Assembly (NCBI GenBank): GCA_022825185.1
Contig: JAJDYK010000297.1
Coordinates: 1 to 10,372 of the forward strand
Source of the DNA: Candidatus Latescibacterota bacterium
Lineage (GTDB): Bacteria > Latescibacterota > UBA2968 > UBA8231
Length of the DNA: 10,372 nucleotides
Direction of reading: 5' to 3'
Program-made: the position numbers and the translations under genes
Shown: piece after piece, positions 1 to 7,152 of the stretch
Numbering within the stretch: position 1 is the stretch's first letter
How the letters are laid out: every line of letters begins with the position of its first letter
Notes under the pieces: model-generated
What the model was told of the DNA's origin: nothing
Seen by the model: only the letters and a program-made list of their open reading frames with translations
Databases searched by the model: none

Positions 1-681
1 GTTGTCGCGGCGCAGGCGGCGGAAGAAGGCGCGGGTGCTCGCGGGCGGATAGCCTTCCTCAAAGTGACAGAAGTCGAGGCCGACGATCGTGGGGACCAAA
101 TCCTCGTTTTCGTCGAGCAGGCGTTGAACCAACTTGTAGCATTCAAGCGGTGCCCAGCGCGGCAAGCTGATGATATAGCGAGCGGTAAAGTCCTCAGTAC
201 AGGCTTGGGCGATAGCGCGAGCAGTCAGCTCGTGAAACTGCGCGAAGGCTTCGGGCTGGACGTGGTCATAGGGAGCCATGGCGCGGTATTCGACGTAGCG
301 CAGCCCTTCGCGCCGATGGTGGGCAAAGATCCGGTGCAGTATTTCTTCTGGCTGGCCCAAGACGTTCCACCAATGGCGATAGATGCAGATGGCCAAGTTG
401 AACTTGGCTTGGAAATGGGCAAAGTCGCCGCCGTCTTCCGCGCCGTACACGCAGTGCGCCTTGAGCGCGTCGAGACATTGGCTGTGGAGCGCCTCGCGGA
501 ACAGCGCAACCGGATCGGGCCGTCGGTGATATGTGCGTTCAAAGCTATCGACAAAGAGCGACCAGTCGATTTTTTCGTAGTGGTCGCGGGCCAAGTCGAG
601 GAGATCGGCGGCAAAGAGGCTGCCGCCGATGTGGACGTGAAGCTCGCAGGTTTTGGCAGCCTGGAGGGAGTGCTCCGTCAC
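1..681 (-). CDS. Adenosine deaminase-like metal-dependent hydrolase (C-terminus cut by window edge)
   Basis: The frame is open from the GTG at 681 to the window edge, giving 227 residues with no stop. Residues 13-21 read ELHVHIGGS, the N-terminal HxH metal site (H15, H17) of the adenosine/AMP deaminase branch of the amidohydrolases. RYVEYR at 128-133 matches the family's YVExR strand, and VGLDF at 200-204 matches the GxDLxGxE region. The catalytic HAGE and the Asp metal ligand would lie beyond the edge, so activity cannot be judged. The GTG start is supported by GGAG six bases upstream and by its position three bases after the aldo/keto reductase stop, so it is the last visible gene of the leftward operon. 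Members of the family deaminate adenosine or related purines in a TIM barrel. Here Asp19 of classical ADA, which contacts the ribose 5'-OH, is replaced by Gly, so the substrate may not be adenosine. The family is fairly sure; the substrate is open. Confidence 0.8.
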   Translation of the reverse strand, partial: MTEHSLQAAKTCELHVHIGGSLFAADLLDLARDHYEKIDWSLFVDSFERTYHRRPDPVALFREALHSQCLDALKAHCVYGAEDGGDFAHFQAKFNLAICIYRHWWNVLGQPEEILHRIFAHHRREGLRYVEYRAMAPYDHVQPEAFAQFHELTARAIAQACTEDFTARYIISLPRWAPLECYKLVQRLLDENEDLVPTIVGLDFCHFEEGYPPASTRAFFRRLRRDN

Positions 682-684
682 CCG

Positions 685-1701
685 TCACTCCAGCGAGGGC
701 ATCTCGACCGCGTCGTCGCGGCGCTCGTGCATGTTCGCTTCCATGGCCTCTGGGTAGCGATGCGGGAGGTGGGAGACTTCGTCGAGCCGGGCGTGGGCTT
801 CGTCCGGCAGAGAAAAGCTACCAGCGAGCATGTTGTCCCTCGCCTGCTCGACAGTGCGCGCGCCAATGATGACCGAGGTAATGGCCGGTTGTTCCAACAC
901 CCAACGCAGGGCAACTTGCGCTGGCGAACGGCCCATCTCGTCGGCTACCGCTAACAGCGTCTCTAAGGTCTCGTCGGCATTGGCGGCAAAATAGCTTTGC
1001 GGGTAGGCCCAAGCATCAGCGGAACGCGTGCCTTCCAAGGTGCGCTCGCCGGGCTGGTACTTGCCCGAGAGAAAGCCGCCGCCGAGCGGACTCCACACCA
1101 CCACGCCCAGTCCCTTGAGCTGACAGACGGGAATCAGCTCCTGCTCAATGTCGCGCACGACCAAGCTGTATTGCGGCTGATAGCACTCAAAACGCGCCAA
1201 ACCGTTCGCGTCTGAAATCCACAACGCCTCCATCAAGCGCCACGCCTGATAGTTGGAACAGGCGGTATAGCGCACCTTGCCTTGGCGAACCAAATCGTCG
1301 AGCGCGCGCAACATCTCATCCAACGGAGTCTGAGTATCTACGTGGTGAATGTAGTAGAGGTCGATATAATCTGTCTGTAGTCGCTGGAGGCTGTCTTCGA
1401 CCGCGTTCATAATCCGCACCCGCGACATCCCCGAGTCATTGGGGCCAGGCCCCATGGGGTTGAAGAACTTGGTGGCGATGACTGCATCGCGGCGGCGGCC
1501 CTTGAGCGCCTTGCCGGTGATGACCTCGGACTCGCCGCCGCCATACGAATCAGCCGTGTCGAAAAAATTGATGCCCGCGTCAAACGCCAGATCGACGATC
1601 CGCTTGGCCTCCCGCTCGTCCGTGCTGTGGCCAAAGGTCATGGTGCCAAGGCAAACTTCCGATACTTTGAGGCCGGTGCGGCCCATTCTGCGGTATTCCA
1701 T
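685..1701 (-). CDS. Aldo/keto reductase, NADP-dependent
   Basis: The 338-residue protein is a typical complete aldo/keto reductase of the YajO/Tas/potassium-channel-beta type. MGRTGLKVSEVCLGTMTFG at 6-24 is the N-terminal signature. The catalytic tetrad is visible as D48 and Y53 (FFDTADSYGGGESE), K78 (ATKFF) and H119 (YYIHHVD). IIGART followed by the E/N residues near the C-terminus is the NADP-binding loop. The frame is open further upstream into sat, but ATG at 1701 is the right start: it aligns with the family N-terminus and has TAGGAG (1710-1715) eight bases before it. That SD contains the stop codon of sat, so the two genes are probably translationally coupled. The enzyme reduces a carbonyl, often a sugar or small aldehyde, in the cytoplasm; the substrate cannot be read. 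The stop lies three bases before the deaminase-like start. Confidence 0.93.
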   Translation of the reverse strand: MEYRRMGRTGLKVSEVCLGTMTFGHSTDEREAKRIVDLAFDAGINFFDTADSYGGGESEVITGKALKGRRRDAVIATKFFNPMGPGPNDSGMSRVRIMNAVEDSLQRLQTDYIDLYYIHHVDTQTPLDEMLRALDDLVRQGKVRYTACSNYQAWRLMEALWISDANGLARFECYQPQYSLVVRDIEQELIPVCQLKGLGVVVWSPLGGGFLSGKYQPGERTLEGTRSADAWAYPQSYFAANADETLETLLAVADEMGRSPAQVALRWVLEQPAITSVIIGARTVEQARDNMLAGSFSLPDEAHARLDEVSHLPHRYPEAMEANMHERRDDAVEMPSLE

Positions 1702-1712
1702 AGTTGTAACTC

Positions 1713-2909
1713 CTAAGCTTCCACTGCTTCTCGCTGATAGTATTCCGCGAGAATCTCGGCCACTTCTGGCCGCGCAAACTCCGGTGGCAGGGTCTCGCCA
1801 GCGGCTAGCATCTCGCGGACTTGGGTTCCCGACAGGAACAGGTACGCGTCGCCGCTGTCCGGGCAGTCGCGCATCATCACCACCGCGTTGCACTTCTTGC
1901 ACCAGACCGTGTGATCGCCGCGGAAAATTTCGATTTCGAGGGCGTCGCTGATGCCGTCGAAAATGGTCTGCGCGTCAAACGCTCCGTAGTAATCGCCAAC
2001 GCCCGCGTGGTCGCGGCCCACGATCAGATGCGTGCAGCCGCTGTTCTGGCGGAAGATGGCGTGCAGCACGGCCTCGCGCGGACCGGCGTAGAGCATGTCA
2101 AAGCCATAGCCGGCAATCATCACCGTGTTCTCCGGGAAGTAGAGCTCGACCATCTTGCGGATGGAAGCGTCGCGCACATCGGCTGGAATGTCGCCGGCCT
2201 TGAGCTTGCCCAGCAGCATGTGGATGAGGATGCCATCGGCCTCAACGGCCTGCTGCGCCATGCGGCACAGCTCTTCGTGGGCGCGGTGCATGGGGTTGCG
2301 GGTCTGGAAGGCCACGACCCGATCCCAACCGCGCTCGGCGATCTCGGCGCGCAACTCGACAGCAGTGCGGAAGGTCGCGGGAAAGTCGCCGGGGAAGTAC
2401 GAGAAGTTGAGCACTTCGATGGGTCCGGCGATGAGGGTATCTCCCGCAGCCTTGAAAGCAGCGACTCCAGGATGAGCGTCGTCGTCCGTGCCAAAGACTT
2501 GTTCAATGATGGCGGCGCACTCCGCATCCGAGAGCAGTTCAACCGAGGTAACTTCCTGGATGGCAATAACGGGATTGCCGTCCACATTGGGATCCAACAG
2601 GGCGATGCGGCTACCGGGGCCTACGCCCTCCGGAACCTGATCGCCGGGGACCATATTGACAACCGGGGTGGGCCACAGCAGGCCGTCGGCCGTGTACATG
2701 TTTGCAGCCACGCTCTTGGCATCGGCGGCGTCCATAAAGCCTGTAAGCGGGGTAAAGTAACCCGAGCCGAGCATGACGGCTGAGGATGCAGCAGCCGAAG
2801 AGACGACTACAGCGGGCAGGCCAGCGGCTTCTTCTAGCAACTGGTCTCGCACTGCATCGTCTTCGACGTAAAGTGGTTTGAGTTCTTCTGCGCCGTGGGG
2901 CTTAATCAC
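1713..2909 (-). CDS. sat: Sulfate adenylyltransferase (ATP sulfurylase), homo-oligomeric type
   Basis: This 398-residue protein makes adenosine 5'-phosphosulfate and pyrophosphate from ATP and sulfate in the cytoplasm, the first step of sulfate activation. The N-terminal PUA-like part has GYFTPLTGFMD (50-60). The catalytic domain carries QTRNPMHRAH (202-211) with the HxxH histidines H208 and H211, and GRDHAGVG (298-305). WCKKC...C (C337, C340, C349) matches the zinc site spacing of Thermus-type enzymes, but the fourth ligand, a His four residues later there, is Gly here. LSGTQVREML (359-368) is the usual C-terminal motif. There is no APS kinase domain, and no cysN, APS kinase or APS reductase is visible nearby. 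The GTG start (2909) is backed by AAGGAG six bases upstream. It is the second gene of the leftward operon, 26 bases after the TIM-barrel gene. Confidence 0.95.
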   Translation of the reverse strand: MIKPHGAEELKPLYVEDDAVRDQLLEEAAGLPAVVVSSAAASSAVMLGSGYFTPLTGFMDAADAKSVAANMYTADGLLWPTPVVNMVPGDQVPEGVGPGSRIALLDPNVDGNPVIAIQEVTSVELLSDAECAAIIEQVFGTDDDAHPGVAAFKAAGDTLIAGPIEVLNFSYFPGDFPATFRTAVELRAEIAERGWDRVVAFQTRNPMHRAHEELCRMAQQAVEADGILIHMLLGKLKAGDIPADVRDASIRKMVELYFPENTVMIAGYGFDMLYAGPREAVLHAIFRQNSGCTHLIVGRDHAGVGDYYGAFDAQTIFDGISDALEIEIFRGDHTVWCKKCNAVVMMRDCPDSGDAYLFLSGTQVREMLAAGETLPPEFARPEVAEILAEYYQREAVEA

Positions 2910-2915
2910 AGTATT

Positions 2916-2921
2916 CTCCTT
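2916..2921 (-). promoter_or_regulatory. Ribosome binding site for sat (GTG start)
   Basis: AAGGAG on the minus strand lies six bases before the GTG at 2909. It fixes the non-ATG start of the ATP sulfurylase gene. Confidence 0.75.
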
Positions 2922-2935
2922 GATTAGATGGGCGT

Positions 2936-3799
2936 TTAATGTACGGGAATGCCGGCTTGGGCGAGGATGCGGTGGACATTAGCGGCGGCTCTGGGGTATT
3001 TCTCGTTGGGCAAGTGTTCGAGGAGCATGTAGCCGTCGGGATGGGCGTCGTGCCACAGTTTGAGCGCGGTGGCGAGGTCGAGTTCGCCGTCGCCGGGTAT
3101 CTCCTCGTCGATGTGGAGCACTAAACCGGGGGACAGCTTGATGTCCTTGCAGTGCCCGACGACCGAGATGGGGTTCATAATCTCAAATATGTGCTGCAAG
3201 CGCTCAGTGCTGTTGTACACTTGGTCCAAGTTCTGGAAATGGTTGACGTAATCCATCACCACCGTCATGCGCTCAGAGCCAACCGCTTGCAGCACGTCGC
3301 GGTTTATTTCCGGCGACCCCATGATAGTGAGCAGATGCGTCTCAATGACTATGGTGACGGCTTCGGACTCGGCCTTAGCCGCCACGCGCTTGAGGGTCTC
3401 GACGAGCAGGGCGCGGGCCTCGGGCGTGAGATTGTGCCGCGACGGCGAGTACGAACCGACTGGATTGCGGCTACCCGTGCGGATCAGACAGGTGTGGGCA
3501 GCCAAGTCGCGGGCGACTTCAATGCCGCGCTCAATCTTGCCTACTACTTGGTCGCGCACCGCAGGGCCGGGATCGAACAGACACTCGGAAAAGCCAATGC
3601 CGAACTGGGGTAGCTCCATACCCGCGGCCGCAATGGTATCGCGCACTTTGTGGCACTCTGCGGCGGTGATGGCAGCCAGATTTTCCCCAGGGGCGTGAAA
3701 GGCCGTGCCCGTGAGATTGAGTTCCTTGATCGCCGCTAGGTGCTGATCGCTGATTTCGCGAAAGTCCGGGGGCAACATGCCGACGACGCCGAGCCGCAT
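2936..3799 (-). CDS. Xylose-isomerase-like TIM-barrel sugar isomerase/epimerase
   Basis: The 287-residue protein belongs to the AP-endonuclease-2 / xylose-isomerase-like TIM-barrel superfamily that includes sugar and sugar-phosphate epimerases, IolE/IolI and Hyi-type enzymes. The likely divalent-metal ligands are E153 (VIETH), D183 (VMDYVN), H216 (GHCKD) and E261 (LEHL), the usual Glu-Asp-His-Glu set at the barrel strand ends. A TTG two codons upstream is also in frame, but it lies only two bases from the SD. ATG at 3799 has AAGGAG (3808-3813) at eight bases and is preferred. It is the first gene of the leftward operon, divergent from the membrane protein/GMC operon. In similar clusters such proteins work with Gfo/Idh/MocA and GMC enzymes on sugars, inositols or keto-sugars. 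The specific substrate is unknown. The superfamily is sure; the subfamily is not. Confidence 0.87.
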   Translation of the reverse strand: MRLGVVGMLPPDFREISDQHLAAIKELNLTGTAFHAPGENLAAITAAECHKVRDTIAAAGMELPQFGIGFSECLFDPGPAVRDQVVGKIERGIEVARDLAAHTCLIRTGSRNPVGSYSPSRHNLTPEARALLVETLKRVAAKAESEAVTIVIETHLLTIMGSPEINRDVLQAVGSERMTVVMDYVNHFQNLDQVYNSTERLQHIFEIMNPISVVGHCKDIKLSPGLVLHIDEEIPGDGELDLATALKLWHDAHPDGYMLLEHLPNEKYPRAAANVHRILAQAGIPVH

Positions 3800-3807
3800 G
3801 GGCAAAG

Positions 3808-3813
3808 CTCCTT
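3808..3813 (-). promoter_or_regulatory. Ribosome binding site deciding the ATG start of the TIM-barrel gene
   Basis: AAGGAG lies eight bases before the ATG at 3799 but only two bases before the in-frame TTG at 3805. The ATG is therefore the better start. Confidence 0.75.
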
Positions 3814-3845
3814 GTTGAAGTTGGGCAATAGACAGTCATCAAAAA

Positions 3846-3871
3846 TTGACCATTGGTACAGATAACGTCAA
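3846..3871. promoter_or_regulatory. Inverted repeat TTGAC-N16-GTCAA in the divergent promoter region
   Basis: TTGAC at 3846-3850 and GTCAA at 3867-3871 form a perfect 5-base inverted repeat in the 151-base gap between divergent operons. It could be an operator shared by both directions. Each arm also resembles a -35 box, and the minus-strand arm points at the TIM-barrel gene, but I find no convincing -10 at the proper distance for it. Short arms make chance likely. Confidence 0.2.
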
Positions 3872-3883
3872 CACGCGAGCCGT

Positions 3884-3912
3884 TTGCCGAACCGGGACGG
3901 GGAGCCTACTAT
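3884..3912 (+). promoter_or_regulatory. Candidate sigma70-like promoter for the rightward operon
   Basis: TTGCCG (3884-3889) and TACTAT (3907-3912) each match four of six consensus bases of -35 and -10 boxes and are separated by exactly 17 bases. Transcription would start near 3919, about 30 bases before the ATG at 3951. It is a consensus match only; the host's sigma preferences are unknown. Confidence 0.4.
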
Positions 3913-3950
3913 TTGATGCTTTGACCACTCCAACAACTTCCTAACGAACT

Positions 3951-4751
3951 ATGACCTTCACCCTTTCGTTTATCACCGCCCTCGTCTCCGGCCTCTACAC
4001 CTGCCTGTGGGGCGCGTTCAAAGACGCTCCGTACGAGGGCTTCAAGCCCAAGACCTTTCCGCGCAGCATGTACTTCCACGTGGCGATCTTTTTGCCGCTG
4101 TACTTCATCCCGTATTTCAGCGCACAATTCCAGCACCTCGGCCTCGTGCAAATGTTCTTCCTCATCATGGGTCTAGAGCGCTTCCTCGCCGAAATCTACA
4201 AGGGCTTCTTCCGCACCGAAGACCAGCAAAAGTACTTCGTCCCCTCGCGCATCACTTTCTTTGGCCGCCCGATCACCAGCGATCTCATCCGCCATAGCGC
4301 AGGGGTCCTAATCGTCGCCATTGTCTTCGCCTTCCTGCTCGTCGCCGCGCCCATCGAGAGCTTCTGGAGCTATCTGGTAACCGGGTATTGCACTGGGCTA
4401 CTCGTGGCCTCAGGGGGCGCTTATAAAGACGCGCCCTTCGAGGGGTTCAAGTGGCTCAAATTCCAGCGCTCTGGAGTCGTCTTGGCCGCTTTGAGTCCGC
4501 TGTTTTACTTTCTCGGCAATCCCGAGCACCCGGTCGGGTTGGGTTTTCTCATCTACATGAACGGCGGGCTAGAGCGATTCACCGTCGAGTACTACAAGAC
4601 CTATATCCAGCGCAATATGTCCGGGAAGTTCCAACCCAACCTACCCCGCATCCAGCGCGAATTAGACACCCGCGAGAAGTTCCACTACGCGGCCTTGGTG
4701 ATTATCGCCGGACTGGCCACGCTCTACGCCCATGAATGCGGCGCACTATGA
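3951..4751 (+). CDS. Internally duplicated polytopic membrane protein, unknown family
   Basis: The 266-residue product is largely hydrophobic. Likely membrane segments are near residues 5-22, 42-58, 63-80, 115-133, 137-155, 174-205 (perhaps two) and 246-262. It has a clear internal duplication. GAFKDAPYEGFK at 21-32 recurs as GAYKDAPFEGFK at 156-167, and GLERFLAEIYK at 74-84 recurs as GLERFTVEYYK at 206-216. The charged residues K, D, E and E-R are kept in both halves, which suggests a conserved functional site rather than a plain anchor. I recognise no known family. There is no cleavable signal peptide and no heme CxxCH motif. No good SD precedes the ATG. The last 20 bases overlap the start of the GMC gene, so the two are probably translationally coupled, and the protein may be its membrane partner or electron acceptor. 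That role is inference. ORF reality is strong, from the repeat and the operon position. Confidence 0.85.
   Translation: MTFTLSFITALVSGLYTCLWGAFKDAPYEGFKPKTFPRSMYFHVAIFLPLYFIPYFSAQFQHLGLVQMFFLIMGLERFLAEIYKGFFRTEDQQKYFVPSRITFFGRPITSDLIRHSAGVLIVAIVFAFLLVAAPIESFWSYLVTGYCTGLLVASGGAYKDAPFEGFKWLKFQRSGVVLAALSPLFYFLGNPEHPVGLGFLIYMNGGLERFTVEYYKTYIQRNMSGKFQPNLPRIQRELDTREKFHYAALVIIAGLATLYAHECGAL
3975..4613 (+). repeat. Two-copy internal protein repeat within the membrane protein gene
   Basis: Copy 1 covers codons 9-88 (3975-4214) and copy 2 covers codons 143-221 (4377-4613), with an offset of 132-135 residues. Each copy reads: membrane segment, GA(F/Y)KDAP(Y/F)EGFK, hydrophobic stretch, GLERF, then an acidic-aromatic tail. 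The match is at protein level. The DNA has diverged, so the duplication is old. Confidence 0.8.
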
Positions 4752-6219
4752 CGCCGTAGTCATCGGCTCCGGGTTCGGCGGCTCGCTGGTGGCGCACGCG
4801 CTGGTGCAAGCCGGGCTGAAGACCGCGCTGCTGGAACGGGGCCAATGGGCCAAGCGCGACGCCGCGGACTGGGATCAGCGCACCATTTTATTGAAGAAGC
4901 GCTACCGCTCGGCCTCGCCTCTTTTGGTCAAGCAATACGGACGCCGCACCTTCCAGCGCATCTATCCCAACGAGGTCGTCGGCGGCAACTCGGTTTTTTT
5001 TGGCGGGGCGTCGCTGCGGCTGCGACCGGCGGATTTTGCCCGCTGGCCCTTGTCCTATGCAGACCTAGCGCCGTACTACGCCTGCGCCGAGCAGCTTTTA
5101 GGAGTCCACGGCGAAGCGGGTACCGATCCGCACGAACCGCCGGGACTAACCGCGTACCCACATGCCACCATTGAGCTGAGCGCACCAGCCCAGCGCATTT
5201 ACCAAGCGGGGATAGACCTAGGGCTACAACCGTTCAAGATCCCACTGGCAATCAATTTTTCCGACCGCACCCGCCCCCTCTGCCTGCGCTGCATCACATG
5301 CGACGGGTTCCCCTGCAAGGTGGAGGCCAAAAACGACATGGCTTCTACCTTGCTGGCTGCTGCCTCGGCGGCCGGACTAGAGATCATCGTCGGCGCAGTA
5401 GCACGGCGGCTAGTGCAACGGAGCGGGCGCGTCGAACAAGTCGAATACGTCGATAGCACCTCCCGGCAAACCCACGCGCTCTCGGCCGACTTAGTGGTCT
5501 TGGCCGCTGGGGCGCTCAACAGCCCAGCCCTGATGCTTCGCTCGGGATTCGATCACCCCCTGATCGGGCGCTTTCTCATGCGCCACTGCAACGGGATTGC
5601 CAATTGCATCTTTCCCTTTCGCACCAATCCGCAACAGGTCTTCCACAAACAACTCTGCTTTTCCGATTTCTACGAAGACCTGCGCACAGAATTGGGCACG
5701 GCCGTGGGCGTCATCCAAGACATCTACACGCCAGCGCCCCCGATCATCCGGCACCACGCCCCTTGGGGCTTCAAGACGCTCGTCGGGCTGCTGACTGGCT
5801 ATATGCAGAACTTACTCTGCATTGCCGAGGACGATCCGCGCCACGAAAACCGCGTGTCACTGTCCAGCGAGCAGGACATCTTCGGCATGGAACTGGTGCA
5901 GATCGAGCACTCCTATAGCGACGCCGACTGTCGCCGCCGCGATTACCTGCTGGCCAAAGCAGAAGCCGTATTGCGCCAAGCGGGCGGCCTGCTGCGCTAC
6001 CGCTACTTGATCGATTCCTTCTCGCACGCCATAGGCACCCTGCGCTGTGCCACCGCGCCAGAGAAAGGCGTGCTCGACGTGGATTGCCGCTATTGGGGCA
6101 GCGAAAACCTCTACGTGTCCGACGGCAGCTTCATGCCGTCTTCGGGCGGGGTAAATCCAAGCTTGACCATTGCGGCCAACGCACTGCGGGTCGCCGAGCG
6201 GATATTGGAAAAACGATGA
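4732..6219 (+). CDS. GMC-family FAD oxidoreductase with a four-cysteine cluster
   Basis: The 495-residue protein is a glucose-methanol-choline (GMC) flavoprotein. VVIGSGFGGS (9-18) is the FAD-binding Rossmann motif. VVGGNSVFFGGASLRLRP (82-99) is the GMC N-terminal signature, and LVVLAAGALNSPALML (254-269) is the second. The catalytic pair is H432 (SHAIGT) and N475 (GGVNPSL). C184, C187, C190 and C195 form C-x2-C-x2-C-x4-C in the middle of the protein. Gluconate/FAD-glucose dehydrogenase-type relatives hold an Fe-S cluster in a comparable region, so this may pass electrons onward rather than to O2. There is no Tat or Sec signal, so it probably acts on the cytoplasmic side. It overlaps the membrane protein gene by 20 bases and the following dehydrogenase gene by ATGA. 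The substrate is probably an alcohol, polyol or sugar hydroxyl; which one cannot be told. Confidence 0.92.
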   Translation: MNAAHYDAVVIGSGFGGSLVAHALVQAGLKTALLERGQWAKRDAADWDQRTILLKKRYRSASPLLVKQYGRRTFQRIYPNEVVGGNSVFFGGASLRLRPADFARWPLSYADLAPYYACAEQLLGVHGEAGTDPHEPPGLTAYPHATIELSAPAQRIYQAGIDLGLQPFKIPLAINFSDRTRPLCLRCITCDGFPCKVEAKNDMASTLLAAASAAGLEIIVGAVARRLVQRSGRVEQVEYVDSTSRQTHALSADLVVLAAGALNSPALMLRSGFDHPLIGRFLMRHCNGIANCIFPFRTNPQQVFHKQLCFSDFYEDLRTELGTAVGVIQDIYTPAPPIIRHHAPWGFKTLVGLLTGYMQNLLCIAEDDPRHENRVSLSSEQDIFGMELVQIEHSYSDADCRRRDYLLAKAEAVLRQAGGLLRYRYLIDSFSHAIGTLRCATAPEKGVLDVDCRYWGSENLYVSDGSFMPSSGGVNPSLTIAANALRVAERILEKR

Positions 6220-7151
6220 AAAAGGTCTGTCTAGTAGGATGCGGCACTATCGGTCGCCTGCACGCGAAAAACCTCGTCGGCAAGGTCGAGCTATCCTTTC
6301 ACAGCCGCACGCAGACCAGCGCAGAGGCCCTCAGCCGCCAATGCGGCGGGGGGCAGGTCTTCGCATCGTACGCCGACGTCCTCGACAGCGCAGTGGATGC
6401 AGTGCTGATCAGCTCGCCGCCAGATGCCCATCGGCCACAAGTCGTCGCCGCATTGGCCACCGGCAAGGCGGTGTTGGTGGAAAAGCCGTTGTGCGCCACA
6501 GCAGACGATTTGGCCGCCATTGGCACGGCCGCAGCAGACCATCCAGATGCCCTGCTGATGATCGCGGAAAACTACTACTACAAGCCCTCGCTCAAGCTGC
6601 TCAAGCGGATCATCCAGCAGGGTTTTATCGGCCAAGTGCAACAGGCGATTATCGGCAAACGCTTTACGCAAGATGCCACGGGATGGAAAAGCAGCTACGG
6701 CGCACTGCTAGAAGGAGGGATCCACTTCGTGGCCCTCGGAGCAGACCTTTTCGCCGACGCGCCCCAGCGAGTAACCGCAGAGTTCCCCGGGCACCGAGCA
6801 GGCGAGCCAGAGCGGAATTCGATAGTGCGAGTCGAATACCCCTCCGGGGCCGAGCTGGTGTTGCGCTACGCTTGGAACGCCTCCAGCTTGACCAATGGCA
6901 TCTTTCAGCACGCGCGGATTTTGGGGACCGAGGGGCGCATCGTCTTTGAGTGCAATGGGCTATACGTGCGGTTGCGAGGACGGCGCAAGCGACTCTACTT
7001 TCCGGGCATAGGGGATTTGATGGGCTACAAGGGCATGACGCAGGACTTCTTGCAGTGTTTGCAGGAGCCGGGGCGGCAGCCGTATTCGGACTTGGCGCGG
7101 GCGGAACGGGATTTGGGCATTGTATTTACAGCGTATAAAGGACTGAAATAA
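6216..7151 (+). CDS. Gfo/Idh/MocA-family NAD(P)-dependent dehydrogenase
   Basis: The 311-residue protein starts with MKKVCLVGCGTIGRLHAKNL, the Rossmann GxGxxG site for NAD(P). EKP at 89-91 (VLVEKPLCA) is the hallmark motif of the family with its catalytic lysine, and GGIH at 167-170 carries the usual active-site histidine. At 311 residues it is slightly short for the family, whose members usually have about 330-380. The frame is open further upstream, but ATG at 6216 gives the correct N-terminus and overlaps the GMC stop as ATGA, so it is translationally coupled. Such enzymes oxidise or reduce sugars, inositols or their derivatives with NAD(P) in the cytoplasm. Beside a GMC enzyme and near a TIM-barrel epimerase, a keto-sugar or polyol intermediate is plausible but not shown. 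Confidence 0.92.
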   Translation: MKKVCLVGCGTIGRLHAKNLVGKVELSFHSRTQTSAEALSRQCGGGQVFASYADVLDSAVDAVLISSPPDAHRPQVVAALATGKAVLVEKPLCATADDLAAIGTAAADHPDALLMIAENYYYKPSLKLLKRIIQQGFIGQVQQAIIGKRFTQDATGWKSSYGALLEGGIHFVALGADLFADAPQRVTAEFPGHRAGEPERNSIVRVEYPSGAELVLRYAWNASSLTNGIFQHARILGTEGRIVFECNGLYVRLRGRRKRLYFPGIGDLMGYKGMTQDFLQCLQEPGRQPYSDLARAERDLGIVFTAYKGLK

Positions 7152-7152
7152 G

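Noticed and set aside
64..954. Long plus-strand ORF of 296 codons over the left edge
   Set aside because: It lies antisense to the deaminase-like and aldo/keto reductase genes, both of which show clear family motifs. Long antisense frames are common in GC-rich coding DNA.
1702..1902. N-terminal extension of the aldo/keto reductase frame
   Set aside because: It would overlap sat by about 190 bases. The ATG at 1701 has a good SD and gives the family N-terminus.
1821..2783. Plus-strand ORF of 320 codons
   Set aside because: It is the antisense shadow of the well-conserved ATP sulfurylase gene; its histidine- and valine-rich product resembles nothing.
6084..6215. N-terminal extension of the Gfo/Idh/MocA frame
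   Set aside because: The extra 44 residues lie over the conserved GMC C-terminus and precede the Rossmann start MKKVCLVGCG. The ATGA overlap at 6216 is the natural start.
6786..6791. Scarcity of CCCGGG (one hand-counted site at 6786) as a sign of SmaI-type avoidance
   Set aside because: CCCGG followed by any other base is also rare here, so the scarcity is not specific to the palindrome. The count was by eye, and the enzyme's real target is unknown.
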